Source of the DNA: an uncultured Lachnospiraceae bacterium
Lineage (GTDB): Bacteria > Bacillota > Clostridia > Lachnospirales > Lachnospiraceae
NCBI GenBank assembly: GCA_947589095.1
Contig: CANQBX010000002.1
Location: forward strand, 1-64,000
Length of the DNA: 64,000 nucleotides
Direction of reading: 5' to 3'
The position numbers and the translations under genes were made by a program. The notes under the pieces are model-generated. The model ran no database searches and was not told the DNA's origin. It saw only the letters and a program-made list of their open reading frames with translations. This document shows positions 33,338-42,548 of the stretch, in pieces. Every line of letters starts with the position of its first letter. Position 1 is the first letter of the stretch.

Positions 33338-36300
33338 CTAATTATCCAGCTTATCCTCGATCAGATTCACCGACACCAGGGCCGACACGCCCTTCTCCTG
33401 CATCGTGATCCCGTAGAGCCGGTCCGCGCTGACCATGGTGCCTCTCCGGTGGGTGATCACGATGAACTGCGTATTCCTTGTCAGCTTGTGAAGGTATTTC
33501 GCGAACCGTTCCACATTGGAATCGTCCAGCGCCGCCTCGATCTCATCCAGCAGGCAGAACGGCGACGGCTTCAGGTTCTGGATCGCGAACAGCAGGCAGA
33601 TCGCCGTCAGCGCCTTCTCGCCGCCGGACAGCTGCATCATGTTCTGCAGCTTCTTGCCGGGCGGCTGAGCGATGATCTGGATGCCGGCCTCCAGGATATC
33701 CTCGTCCTCCACCAGCTCCAGCGTACCGTGGCCTCCGCCGAACAGTTCCCTAAACACCTTATCGAATTCCTGCCGGATATCGTGGAATTTCTCCGTGAAC
33801 TGCCTGCGCATCCCGGCGTCCAGCTCCTCAATGATCTGAAGCAGGGTCGCCTCCGCCCTCGCCAGATCCTCATGCTGGCTGTTCATGAACTCGTAGCGCT
33901 CGGAGACCTCCTTATAGTCTTCGATGGCGTTGACATTTACATTCCCGAGAGCCCGGATATCCGCCTTCAGCTGTTCGGTGTGCCTGCGCATTTCCGGCAC
34001 GGAACGAAGCTCGGGGCTGCGGAACGCCTCGGCCGTGGTAAACGTCAGCTCATATTCGGTCCACATGTAATCCACATGGCGGTCCAGCCGCTCATTCACC
34101 TTCTCCTGCTGGCTCTGGAGCCGGAACTGGTCCTTATCCAGCTGGGCCAGCCGTCCGGACAGCTCCTCCCGCTTCTCAAACAGGCCTTTCTGTTTCGCCG
34201 ACTGCTCATCCTTCACAGCCGTGTCCTGTTCGATCAGCGCGTCAAGCCGGCCCTTATGCTCCTCCGACGCCCGGATATGTTCCTTCAGTCCCTCGATCTC
34301 CTGCTGCTTTCCGCCGATCACCGCATCTGTGTCATGGCTGCCCGCGGACAGCTCCGCTTTCTCTTCCTCCAGACGGCGGATCTCCTCATTCACACGGTTC
34401 ACATTCTCCTGAACGAATCCGTATTTCTGCAGCAGGTTGGCCGTCTCCAGACGGATGGCGGAAAGGGACTCGGCCATGGTCTCGCGGCGGCTCCGCTCTT
34501 CCTCCAGCTTCTTCGTCAGTTCTTCGATATCCTGATTGGCCTGCTGATTCCGATCCTCCAGGCCCTTTACGTCGGCGGACAGCTCCTCCTGGTTCTTCTT
34601 AAGATCCAGCGCCTGCTCCTCCAGCTGCCGGTTCTCGATGACCAGATCCCGGCCGGAATCGGCGATATCCTGGATCTTCTCCTCCAGCTGCGCCATGTTC
34701 ATCTGTATCGTGTTCTGCCGCAGATAGGTCTTCTGAAGAGCCGCCTTGATCTCTTCCAGTTCTTCCCGCTTCTGGGCAAGAACGCTCTCGTTCAGTTCCA
34801 GATCCGCCTGCAGCCGTTCTGTCTCTTTCCGGATCCTCTCGCAGAGATTTTCCAGCTCCTCAATCTCCCTGCGGCGTCCCAGGAGATTGCTGCTGTTCTT
34901 AAATGCGCCGCCCGTCATGGATCCTCCGGCGCTTAACAGCTCGCCCTCCAGCGTAACGATACGCAGCGAATGCTTGTATTTGCGCGCCAGCGCGATGGCG
35001 TGATCGATGTCCTTCGCCACCACGACGCGTCCGAGAAGATATTCCACCAGCCCCGCGTACTGGCTGTCCGCCTCCGCCAGCTGGCTGGCAAGGCCCAGTA
35101 CTCCCGGTTCCTTAAGCGCTTCCTTCGGGCCGAAGCTTCCGTTCCTCCCGACGCTGTCGAGAGGGAGAAATGTCGCCCGGCCGTACCGGTTCTTCTTCAG
35201 ATATTCGATCAGCTGCTTGGCCGTCGTCTCCGAATCCGTGACAATGTTCTGGATGCTGCCGCCAAGAGCCGTCTCGATCGCCGTCTCGTATTCCTTCTTC
35301 GTGGTAATGATATCGGCGACCACGCCGCGGACGCCCTTCACCCGGTCGCGGACCTCCATGACCCGCCGGATACTGCCGCCGTAGCCGTCGTAACGCTCCG
35401 CCAGATTCCTGAGCGATTCCAGTCTGGCGTAATCCGCCCGGTATTCCTGCTGCTTCTCGTTCAGGCTCCGGCTTAAGCGGCGGCTCTGCTGCTCGCAGCC
35501 GGCGATCTCCTCCGCGCAGGCCTCCTGCTTCGCGGTAAGTCCGGCGATCTCTTCCTCCGCCTGCCGAAGCTCCGCCTGGGCCGAATCCTTTAACTCCGCC
35601 TGGGCCGACTCGTCGCTCTTGATCCGCAGAAGGCGCTGAGCCACCTCCGAATGCCGCACCTGCACCTGTTCCAGCATAGTCATATAATGCTGCTGCCTGG
35701 CAGTCAGCGAGGCGCGTTCATTCAGATTGGTAATAATGCCTGCCTTATAGCCTTCGATCCTCGCGTCCAGCAGCATGATCCTCTCATCCGCCTGGCGAAG
35801 ATCCTCTTCCGCTTCCTCCTGCTTCTTCTGACTGGCCTCCGCCTGTCCGGCAATGTCCGCGTTATCCGCCAGGTACTGACCGATCTGCTCACGCTTCCCG
35901 GCCACATCCCGGTCGATCGCCTGGATCCTCTGGCTGAGATGTTCGGCGTTCAGCTGCTCCGTCTTGATCTGTTCCAACAGGACGTTGATCTGGCCTTCCA
36001 GATTCCCTTTCAGAACGTCCTCCATATTCCGCTGGTTCCGGTTTTCTTCGATCCGGCCGCTTAACTCCGCAATCGCCCGATCCAGTTCCTCATAGGTAGT
36101 TCGGAGCCTGTCCGACTCCTCCCGGGTCTCCGAAAGATCGGCAGAGACGATCTCCTCTTTCTCCGCAAGCTCCTTTAACTGGGACTGCAGAGCTTCCGTT
36201 TCATTCAGAAACAGGTTCACATCGTAAAGCTTCAGTTCATCCCGCAGCCGCAGGTACTCCCGCGCGGTTTCCGACTGTTTCTTAAGAGGCCCCGCCTGCT

Positions 36301-36898
36301 TCTCCAGCTCCGACAGGATATCCTCCACCCGCACCATATTCTGGTGCTCGTCCTCCAGCTTCTTTACGGCAATGCTCTTGCGCCGTTTGAACTTGACGAT
36401 GCCGGCGGCCTCGTCGAACAGTTCGCGCCGGTCCTCCGGCTTACCGCTTAAGATCTTATCGATCTGGCCCTGACCGATAATGGAGTAGCCCTCCTTGCCG
36501 ATGCCGGTGTCGTAGAACAGCTCATTGATGTCCTTTAAGCGGCAGGCGCTGCCGTTCAGCAGATACTCGCTCTCACCGGAACGGTAGATCCGGCGGGCGA
36601 CCGTGACCTGGTCGTAATCGATGGCCAGCTGATGGTCGGAATTATCCAGTGTGATCGCCACATAGGCGAAACCCTGGGGCTTGCGCATCTCCGTTCCGGA
36701 GAAGATCACGTCCTGCATGCTGGCGCCCCGCAGCTGCTTTACGCGCTGCTCGCCGAGCACCCACCGGACCGCGTCCGCCACGTTGGACTTACCGCTGCCG
36801 TTGGGTCCCACAATGCCGGTAATTCCGTTATGAAATTCAAATACGATCTTATTGGCAAAGGACTTAAAGCCCTGTACCTCTATGCTCTTCAGATACAT
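33338..36898 (-). CDS. smc: Chromosome partition protein SMC
   Basis: A full-length 1186-residue condensin ATPase. GPNGSGKSN (33-41) is Walker A; LSGGEKALTAI near 1090 is the ABC signature, followed by Walker B PFCLLDEIEAALDD. Two long coiled coils flank a hinge at about 500-680 (GVRGVVADIITTKKEYETAIE in outline). It compacts and segregates the chromosome with ScpA/ScpB, whose genes are not in the window. It lies between rnc and ftsY, the usual order. Confidence 0.97.
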   Translation of the reverse strand: MYLKSIEVQGFKSFANKIVFEFHNGITGIVGPNGSGKSNVADAVRWVLGEQRVKQLRGASMQDVIFSGTEMRKPQGFAYVAITLDNSDHQLAIDYDQVTVARRIYRSGESEYLLNGSACRLKDINELFYDTGIGKEGYSIIGQGQIDKILSGKPEDRRELFDEAAGIVKFKRRKSIAVKKLEDEHQNMVRVEDILSELEKQAGPLKKQSETAREYLRLRDELKLYDVNLFLNETEALQSQLKELAEKEEIVSADLSETREESDRLRTTYEELDRAIAELSGRIEENRNQRNMEDVLKGNLEGQINVLLEQIKTEQLNAEHLSQRIQAIDRDVAGKREQIGQYLADNADIAGQAEASQKKQEEAEEDLRQADERIMLLDARIEGYKAGIITNLNERASLTARQQHYMTMLEQVQVRHSEVAQRLLRIKSDESAQAELKDSAQAELRQAEEEIAGLTAKQEACAEEIAGCEQQSRRLSRSLNEKQQEYRADYARLESLRNLAERYDGYGGSIRRVMEVRDRVKGVRGVVADIITTKKEYETAIETALGGSIQNIVTDSETTAKQLIEYLKKNRYGRATFLPLDSVGRNGSFGPKEALKEPGVLGLASQLAEADSQYAGLVEYLLGRVVVAKDIDHAIALARKYKHSLRIVTLEGELLSAGGSMTGGAFKNSSNLLGRRREIEELENLCERIRKETERLQADLELNESVLAQKREELEEIKAALQKTYLRQNTIQMNMAQLEEKIQDIADSGRDLVIENRQLEEQALDLKKNQEELSADVKGLEDRNQQANQDIEELTKKLEEERSRRETMAESLSAIRLETANLLQKYGFVQENVNRVNEEIRRLEEEKAELSAGSHDTDAVIGGKQQEIEGLKEHIRASEEHKGRLDALIEQDTAVKDEQSAKQKGLFEKREELSGRLAQLDKDQFRLQSQQEKVNERLDRHVDYMWTEYELTFTTAEAFRSPELRSVPEMRRHTEQLKADIRALGNVNVNAIEDYKEVSERYEFMNSQHEDLARAEATLLQIIEELDAGMRRQFTEKFHDIRQEFDKVFRELFGGGHGTLELVEDEDILEAGIQIIAQPPGKKLQNMMQLSGGEKALTAICLLFAIQNLKPSPFCLLDEIEAALDDSNVERFAKYLHKLTRNTQFIVITHRRGTMVSADRLYGITMQEKGVSALVSVNLIEDKLDN

Positions 36899-36931
36899 AT
36901 CTCACCCGCATATTCTTTCGTCTGTAAATGT

Positions 36932-37627
36932 TCAGCCGTCCGCGTTTTTCTTTCGCTCAAGGATCGCCCGGTAAGCCGCCATGGCCTCCGCCGCCTTCTT
37001 TGTGCGGCCCGTACCGCGGCCCACTTCCTTCTCCCCCACAAGGGCCCGCACTTCGAACCGCTTATTGTGGTCCGGCCCCTCCTCCCGCAGAAGCTCGTAG
37101 CTCAATTCGCCTTCGTCCTCCGCCTGCACCATCTCCTGCAGGATAGTCTTGCTATCATAAAAGAGCTGCTTATGCCCGATATCGTTCAGTACGAAGCTGT
37201 GAATAAACTCCTTTGCACTAGCAAAACCACCATCCAGATAGATCGCTCCGATCAGTGCCTCCATCGCGTCCGACACCACCGACGCGCGGCCCCGGCCGCC
37301 CGTGGCCTCCTCGCCTTTTCCCAAAAGCAGATACTCTCCCAGCTTAAGCTCCTCGGCGCACAGCGCCAGCGTGGGCTCGCACACGATGCTGGCCCGCAGC
37401 TTCGTCATTTCCCCTTCCGGCTTATCCCCGTAGGTCCGGTACAGATAATCGCTGCATACCAGCTCCAGCACCGCATCCCCCAGAAACTCCAGCCGCTCAT
37501 TGCAGTCCGCTTTCGAGAGCCGGTGCTCGTTGGCGTAGGAGCTATGGGTCATGGCCCGCTTAAACAGCTCCTTATCCCGGAAAATATAGCCGACTTCCTG
37601 CTCCAGCCTGCGCAAATCCCTGTTCAT
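36932..37627 (-). CDS. rnc: Ribonuclease III
   Basis: A 231-residue double-strand-specific endoribonuclease. NERLEFLGDAVLELV is the signature, with further acidic residues in SDAMEALIGAIYLD. The double-stranded-RNA-binding domain occupies the last 70 residues (SKTILQEMVQAEDEG, TGRTKKAAEAMAAYRAI). The start is ATG 37627 behind AAGGAGGAGTTTG; the frame is open 24 codons further but without support. It matures rRNA and also digests structured RNAs. It lies between acpP and smc. Confidence 0.96.
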   Translation of the reverse strand: MNRDLRRLEQEVGYIFRDKELFKRAMTHSSYANEHRLSKADCNERLEFLGDAVLELVCSDYLYRTYGDKPEGEMTKLRASIVCEPTLALCAEELKLGEYLLLGKGEEATGGRGRASVVSDAMEALIGAIYLDGGFASAKEFIHSFVLNDIGHKQLFYDSKTILQEMVQAEDEGELSYELLREEGPDHNKRFEVRALVGEKEVGRGTGRTKKAAEAMAAYRAILERKKNADG

Positions 37628-37704
37628 CAAACTCCTCCTTACAAAAGTAAGCGCTGCGTATGGGTTCTTAAGCCACCGCAGCGCCTGCTCACCTCTCAAT
37701 CCTC

Positions 37705-37935
37705 TTAATTAGCCAGATTCTTGATCTGCTCGACTGCGTCGCCCACCGTCACGATGCTCTCCGCAGCATCCTGGGGAATCTCAATATCAAATTCTTCTTC
37801 GATTCCCATGATAATCTGAAAAACATCCAGAGAATCTGCACCAAGGTCATCTACAAAAGTCGTGGCCATGGTAATGTCCTCGGCGTCTACATTGAGGACT
37901 TCTGCGATTATACTCTGTAATTTCTCAAATTCCAT
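37705..37935 (-). CDS. acpP: Acyl carrier protein
   Basis: A 76-residue acidic carrier. [20 protein letters not shown] contains the serine that receives 4'-phosphopantetheine. AAAGGAG precedes the ATG. It carries fatty acyl chains for PlsX, encoded 21 bases upstream, and for the fatty acid synthase. Confidence 0.96.
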   Translation of the reverse strand: MEFEKLQSIIAEVLNVDAEDITMATTFVDDLGADSLDVFQIIMGIEEEFDIEIPQDAAESIVTVGDAVEQIKNLAN

Positions 37936-37956
37936 TCTGCGTCACTCCTTTCTCCC

Positions 37957-38988
37957 TCAGATTTGTCCGTCTGACCCGCCTGGCTCGGGGGCCCCCACCG
38001 TCAGACTTTCTTTTATCTTTCCATTAATATCCTGCTCCTTAAAGGAAACGCACTGGATGATGGAATGACTGATCTCCGTGGCCGTCGAATTCCCATGGGC
38101 CTTCACCACCAGTCCGTTCAGTCCCAGAAGCGGAGCGCCGCCGTACTCGCTGGCGTCGAACCGTTTCAGGGTCGTCTTAAGCGCCGGCTTCACCAGAAGA
38201 GCGCCGATCTTGCTGCGCAGGCTGGTCATCATACCTTTCTTCACCATGCTGATCAGCGTCGCGCCGACTCCCTCGTAAAGCTTTAAGATCACATTCCCCA
38301 CGAACGCCTCGCAGACGATCACGTCCGCGTACCCATGAGGAATCTCCCTTGCCTCGATGCTGCCGATGAAATTGATATCCTCACAGGCTTTCAGAAGAGG
38401 AAATGTCTCCTTGACCAGGGCGTTGCCCTTCTCCTCCTCGGCGCCGATGTTGACGATCGCAACCCTCGGATGCTTGATACCTATGACATTCTCCATATAG
38501 ATAGAACCCATTCTGGCAAATTGTACCAGATGGGAAGGCCGGGCGTCTACATTGGCCCCGCAGTCGATCAGCAGGGACACGCCCTTCTCCGTGGGGATCA
38601 GAGGCGCCAGCGGCGGCCGTTCCACGCCTTTGATGCGTCCCACGATCACCTGTCCGCCGACCAGTACGGCCCCGGAGCTTCCGGCCGAGACGAAGGCGTC
38701 CGCCTCACCCCGCTTCACCAGATTCATACCCACCACGATCGAAGAATCCTTCTTCCGGCGGATCGCGTTCACCGGCGGCTCCTCGGTCTCAATGACCTCC
38801 GCCGCATTCACCACGCGGATCCTGGTCTTATCATACGAATGCTTCTGAAGCTCCGCATTGACCGCAGCCTCCTGTCCCACCAGCAGAACCTCTATATCCG
38901 TCCGCTGCGCCGCCGCGTCCACGGCTCCGGCCACGATCTGGCCCGGGGCGTTGTCGCCTCCCATGGCGTCTACCGCTACTCTGATCAT
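37957..38988 (-). CDS. plsX: Phosphate acyltransferase PlsX
   Basis: A 343-residue enzyme making acyl-phosphate from acyl-ACP for phospholipid synthesis. MIRVAVDAMGGDNAP at the N-terminus, ASGSSGAVL-like SAGSSGAVLVGGQVIVGRI, and GYADVIVCEAFVGNVILKLYEG are typical. AAAAGGAG precedes ATG 38988. The C-terminus is slightly extended (APEPGGSDGQI). A promoter at 39.03-39.06 kb starts the plsX-acpP-rnc-smc-ftsY series. Confidence 0.96.
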   Translation of the reverse strand: MIRVAVDAMGGDNAPGQIVAGAVDAAAQRTDIEVLLVGQEAAVNAELQKHSYDKTRIRVVNAAEVIETEEPPVNAIRRKKDSSIVVGMNLVKRGEADAFVSAGSSGAVLVGGQVIVGRIKGVERPPLAPLIPTEKGVSLLIDCGANVDARPSHLVQFARMGSIYMENVIGIKHPRVAIVNIGAEEEKGNALVKETFPLLKACEDINFIGSIEAREIPHGYADVIVCEAFVGNVILKLYEGVGATLISMVKKGMMTSLRSKIGALLVKPALKTTLKRFDASEYGGAPLLGLNGLVVKAHGNSTATEISHSIIQCVSFKEQDINGKIKESLTVGAPEPGGSDGQI

Positions 38989-39028
38989 TTCCGCCGCTCC
39001 TTTTAGTCCTTCGGATTCATCTATCCCT

Positions 39029-39057
39029 ACTATATATCATATCAAAATAGAAATCAA
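39029..39057 (-). promoter_or_regulatory. plsX promoter
   Basis: TTGATT (39057-39052) and TATAGT (39034-39029) are separated by 17 bases, 40 bases before the plsX start. No FapR-type palindrome is visible. The remainder of the 333-bp gap between plsX and rpmF holds two rpmF terminators and no gene. Confidence 0.72.
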
Positions 39058-39178
39058 CCAGTTTTTCACACGGAAATAATGTTTCGGATGCCCGTTTCTG
39101 AATTCCGCCATAATGTTGAAAGCACACCGGCACAATACGCTCGGGGCATCGCCGGTACTCTATTCGCACGAAAATGCC

Positions 39179-39248
39179 AAAAAAACAACCGCCAGCGGTT
39201 TTAAATGCCGGCGCAGCAAAAGCGGCGCAGTCTTACGACTGCACCGCC
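39179..39248 (-). terminator. Two tandem terminators after rpmF
   Basis: First comes GGCGGTGCAGTC/GACTGCGCCGC with a GTAA loop followed by TTTTGC (39217-39248). Then AACCGC-TGG... forms a compact stem followed by GTTTTTTT (39179-39200). Together they should stop the yceD-rpmF transcript before plsX. Confidence 0.8.
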
Positions 39249-39321
39249 CTGAATATCTTAATCACGCCGCCGGATCGTTCCGACAGCCGGATTCCGCGCG
39301 TTACCGCACGTCACACATCCA

Positions 39322-39510
39322 TTAGTCCTCGTCAACCTTGACGATCTCTCTCTTATTATAAGTTCCGCAGGCCTTGCAGACTCTGTGCGGCATCATCAGC
39401 GCGCCGCATCTGGAGCACTTGACCAGATTCACGGAACCCATCTTAAAGTTGGCTGATCTCCGCTTATCTCTCCTGGCCTTGGAAGTCCGGTTCTTTGGGC
39501 AGATAGACAT
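39322..39510 (-). CDS. rpmF: 50S ribosomal protein L32
   Basis: A 62-residue zinc-ribbon ribosomal protein. CSRCGALMMPHRVCKACGTYNKR carries four zinc-binding cysteines, and the N-terminus MSICPKNRTSKARRDKRRS is basic. AAGGAGGTGTAAACC precedes the ATG, three bases behind yceD, the standard bacterial pair. Confidence 0.96.
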   Translation of the reverse strand: MSICPKNRTSKARRDKRRSANFKMGSVNLVKCSRCGALMMPHRVCKACGTYNKREIVKVDED

Positions 39511-39513
39511 GGT

Positions 39514-40041
39514 TTACACCTCCTTAAACTGATTGAAAATATCCTGGATAACAGACATTCTTGGGTCCAACGAACTCCTGTCACAGTCGCAGGCGGTCTT
39601 ATTAAGATTGGCCCCACATCTATTACAAATCCCTTTGCAGTCTTCCTTGCACAGGACCTTCATCGGCAGGTTCAGATACAACTCATCGCATACCAGCTGA
39701 TCCACATCCAGCGTGTACCCCTGCAAATAGGGCTGTTCCTCCAGAGCCTCGGCCCGTTCCCGCGAAGACAGCTTCATATCGAACGTTCTCGCGAGATCCA
39801 GGGAGAATGGAACCTTCACCGGTTCCAGACAGCGGCTGCACGGAATCATCAGCGCCAGCTGCGCGCTTCCTTCCGCCGTCAGCGTCCGGTCTCCGGCATT
39901 CACGAAGTGAAGCCTCACCGGCTCCGCCTCCGCCAGTTCATACTCGCCTTCCGGGGTACGGAGACTGGCCATGTCCAAATTCACGGTCACATCCAGCTCT
40001 TTCCCGTCTCTGGTAAACAGTTCGGTCAGGTTTATCTGCAT
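39514..40041 (-). CDS. yceD: YceD/DUF177 protein
   Basis: A 175-residue protein of the YceD (DUF177) family, linked to large-subunit rRNA accumulation. PCSRCLEPVKVPFSL and CKGICNRCGANLNKTACDCD hold the cysteine pairs; YLQGYTLDVDQLVCDELYLNLPMKVLC is the family core. ATG 40041 follows TTAGGAG; the longer frame is rejected because it runs through the promoter. It is co-transcribed with rpmF. Confidence 0.92.
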   Translation of the reverse strand: MQINLTELFTRDGKELDVTVNLDMASLRTPEGEYELAEAEPVRLHFVNAGDRTLTAEGSAQLALMIPCSRCLEPVKVPFSLDLARTFDMKLSSRERAEALEEQPYLQGYTLDVDQLVCDELYLNLPMKVLCKEDCKGICNRCGANLNKTACDCDRSSLDPRMSVIQDIFNQFKEV

Positions 40042-40066
40042 AATAACTCCTAACACGCACCCTAAC

Positions 40067-40095
40067 ATTATACAAAGGGGCGCAATGTTTGTCAA
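40067..40095 (-). promoter_or_regulatory. Consensus promoter of yceD-rpmF
   Basis: A perfect TTGACA (40095-40090) and perfect TATAAT (40072-40067) with a 17-base spacer. The start falls near 40060, giving a short leader of about 20 bases ending in TTAGGAG. The strength fits ribosomal-protein expression. Confidence 0.9.
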
Positions 40096-40242
40096 CTGGT
40101 TTTTTCACGCCGGCGCAGAAATATGCTTTCATGACCGCAGCTTACCGGCGCACTGCCGGACCGCGGCCTTTTCCGCATCTGCCTTAAGCTGTCGGCGCCG
40201 CCTGCGCATTCGTCCTTCCGCCCGTCCGGCGCGGATGTTAAA

Positions 40243-41436
40243 TTACTGCACCAGCCGCAGGGTCTCGCGGGCGATGGCCAGCTCCTCGTTGGTCGGGATC
40301 AGCATGACCTTGACCTTGGAGTTGGCGGAGGAGATCACCGCGTTCCTGCCTCTCACGTCGTTGGCCTCATCGTCGATCTCCACGCCCAGGTATCCCAGGT
40401 AAGCGCAGACGGCCTTGCGGGTCTTCTTGTCGTTCTCGCCCACGCCGGCGGTGAAGGCGATGGCGTCCACGCCGTTCATGGCCGCGGTATAAGCGCCGAT
40501 GTACTTGGCGACGCGGTAAATGAACGCGTCCAGGGCTACCTGCGCGTCATGGTTGCCCGCCTCGGCGGCCGCGCCCAGATCGCGGAAGTCGCTGGATACG
40601 CCGCTCATGCCGAGAACGCCGGACTTCTTATTCAGAATGTTCAGCACCTCGTCCACGGTCTTGCCTTCGTTGTTGCAGATGAACTGCACGACGGCCGGGT
40701 CGATGTCGCCGCTTCTGGTGCCCATGATCAGGCCTTCCAGCGGGGTCAGGCCCATGCTGGTGTCCACGCACTTGCCGCCGATGGACGCGGAAATGCTGGC
40801 GCCGTTGCCCAGGTGGCAGACGATGACCTTCGCATTCTCCGGATCCAGCCCGCCGAACTTGATGGCCTCGCCGGACACGAACATATGGCTGGTGCCGTGG
40901 AAGCCGTAGCGGCGGATGCTGTATTTCTCAAGATACTCCTTGGGGATCGCGTACATATAAGCCTTCTCCGGCATCTTCATGCCGAACGCCGTATCCCAGA
41001 CGGCCACGTTGGGCTTGCCGGGCATGGCGGCCTCGCAGGCCTCGATTCCCATCAGATTGGCCGGATTGTGCAGCGGCCCCAGCGGGAAACACTCGCGGAT
41101 GACTGCCTTCACGTCCTCGGTGACCAGGCAGGAATCGCTGTACTTGGTGCCCGCGTGGAGCACGCGGTGGCCGATGGCGGTGATCTCGTCGGTGCTGGCG
41201 ATCACGCCGTGCTCCTTATCCTGCAGAGCTTCCAGAACCAGCTCGATGGCTACATGATGATCCGGCATGGGCTTCTCAACGACATATTTGTCCTTGCCCG
41301 CCGGCTGGTGGGTCAGCTTGGAACCGTCGATGCCGATCCTCTCGCAGAGGCCCTTGGCAATCACGCCCTCATTGTCCATGTCGATCAGCTGATATTTTAA
41401 AGAAGAACTTCCGCAGTTAACGACTAATATTTTCAT
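40243..41436 (-). CDS. ackA: Acetate kinase
   Basis: A 397-residue ASKHA-fold kinase that converts acetyl phosphate plus ADP to acetate plus ATP. MKILVVNCGSSSLKYQLID starts the protein, VWDTAFG and YGFHGTSH are active-site segments, and ICHLGNGASI-type VCHLGNGASISA and FTAGVGEN are the nucleotide loops. AAGGAGAG precedes the ATG. With PduL upstream it forms an energy-yielding acetate pathway. Confidence 0.97.
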   Translation of the reverse strand: MKILVVNCGSSSLKYQLIDMDNEGVIAKGLCERIGIDGSKLTHQPAGKDKYVVEKPMPDHHVAIELVLEALQDKEHGVIASTDEITAIGHRVLHAGTKYSDSCLVTEDVKAVIRECFPLGPLHNPANLMGIEACEAAMPGKPNVAVWDTAFGMKMPEKAYMYAIPKEYLEKYSIRRYGFHGTSHMFVSGEAIKFGGLDPENAKVIVCHLGNGASISASIGGKCVDTSMGLTPLEGLIMGTRSGDIDPAVVQFICNNEGKTVDEVLNILNKKSGVLGMSGVSSDFRDLGAAAEAGNHDAQVALDAFIYRVAKYIGAYTAAMNGVDAIAFTAGVGENDKKTRKAVCAYLGYLGVEIDDEANDVRGRNAVISSANSKVKVMLIPTNEELAIARETLRLVQ

Positions 41437-41523
41437 CTTGGTCTACTCTCCTTTTTGTTCAATCATACTGGCTGGCGGCGCGGCGCGCCTGCAGCCTTTC
41501 TCTTCCGTATGCAATATGACTTC

Positions 41524-41555
41524 ACACGGGCTGCCTTATGCACGGCAGCCCGTGT
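41524..41555. terminator. Perfect 12-bp stem-loop between pduL and ackA
   Basis: ACACGGGCTGCC and GGCAGCCCGTGT flank an eight-base loop. Neither strand has a following U-run, so it may be an RNA-stabilising or attenuating hairpin rather than a strong terminator. It is the only clear structure in the 285-bp gap 41437-41721, where I see no gene. Confidence 0.5.
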
Positions 41556-41721
41556 TTGGAATTCGACTGTTATTCGTACGGTACGTTCATTCGTCTACCC
41601 TCACGCTCGCCTTATGGCCTGCATTCTCTGCACCGCAGACATCTCTTGGGATGACTCATGAACGGCTTTCGCACTAACCTCACGCTTCGCCTGCAGCTCG
41701 CGCTCGCTCAGTACGCAATGC

Positions 41722-42291
41722 TTATTTCACGATCTCGCCCATCACAACGCCTGCGCAGCCGGCCGCGTTGGACTCGTCGGTATCAATGTGCATCGCCAGC
41801 GCATAGCTGTCGCTCACGCGGACAACCACGTCGCCGAAGATCAGGCTTCTGCCATCGGTGTCAATCTTCACGCTTACAATGTCGCCGTTCTCCACGCCCA
41901 GCTCCTTCGCGTCCGCAACGGTCGCGTGGATGTGGCGCTTCGCCGCGATCACGCCCTCGGTGATCTCGATCTCGCCCTTCGGGCCGACGATCTTGCAGGC
42001 GCCGCTGCCGGCAACGTCGCCGGACTCACGAACCGGAGCCACAACGCCGATGGAACGGGCGTCGGTCAGGGACAGCTCCACCTGGGTGGCCTTTCTCACC
42101 GGGCCGAGGATCGATACGCCTTTCAGTTCCTTCTTGCTTCCCACAATGGTAACTCTCTCTTCGCAGGCAAACTGCCCGGGCTGGGACAGGTCTTTCTTCT
42201 TGGTCAGCTGGTAGCCCTCGCCGAACAGGGTCTCCAGATCAGCCTGGGTCAGATGAATGTGACGCGCACTGGTCTCAACGATGAATTTCAT
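41722..42291 (-). CDS. pduL: Phosphate propanoyltransferase/phosphotransacetylase PduL
   Basis: A 189-residue PduL-type phosphotransacylase. Two conserved His clusters bind zinc: SARHIHLT near residue 10 and AAKRHIHATVADA in the second half; CEERVTIVG and LGPVRKATQVELSLTDA are family blocks. It exchanges CoA for phosphate on acetyl- or propanoyl-CoA. There is no N-terminal encapsulation peptide and no microcompartment gene nearby, so with AckA it probably serves housekeeping acetate formation in place of Pta. Confidence 0.93.
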   Translation of the reverse strand: MKFIVETSARHIHLTQADLETLFGEGYQLTKKKDLSQPGQFACEERVTIVGSKKELKGVSILGPVRKATQVELSLTDARSIGVVAPVRESGDVAGSGACKIVGPKGEIEITEGVIAAKRHIHATVADAKELGVENGDIVSVKIDTDGRSLIFGDVVVRVSDSYALAMHIDTDESNAAGCAGVVMGEIVK

Positions 42292-42372
42292 GATGAATCC
42301 TCTCCTTTTCCTGTGATATAAGGCCCATAGGCCGGGGAGCCGTTCCTTGCAGACACGTCTCCATTAAAATCT

Positions 42373-42401
42373 ATTCTATGTGGTTTTTGCCGATTTTTCA
42401 A
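42373..42401 (-). promoter_or_regulatory. pduL promoter
   Basis: TTGAAA (42401-42396) and TAGAAT (42378-42373) with a 17-base spacer. The leader is about 75 bases and contains GC-rich short dyads before AAAAGGAGAGG. The 257-bp gap 42292-42548 holds this promoter, the fucI stem-loop and two similar AT-rich stretches ending in TTTTNGCCAAA (42411-42437 and 42480-42507). Confidence 0.75.
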
Positions 42402-42500
42402 GCCCTGATTAGAAATAAATTGCATTTTTTGCCAAACATCCTACGACTGAGATTTTCACTGAGGCACCAGCCATGCTGATCGAAAATAAAATACATTTTC

Positions 42501-42530
42501 GCCAAAACAGGGAGAGCATATGCCCTCCCC
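42501..42530 (-). terminator. Probable fucI terminator
   Basis: GGGAGGGCATATGCTCTCCC on the minus strand forms a stem with one mismatch and is followed by TGTTTTGG. It lies 19 bases beyond the fucI stop codon. The U-run is short. Confidence 0.55.
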
Positions 42531-42548
42531 GTTCCAAAACGCTCCTGC

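Noticed and set aside
33230-34936. 568-codon plus-strand frame opposite smc
   Set aside because: Antisense of coiled-coil coding sequence with no start signal; smc is full length and conserved.
41437-41721. Small plus-strand frames between ackA and pduL
   Set aside because: They lack ribosome-binding sites and span the perfect stem-loop; judged to be intergenic.
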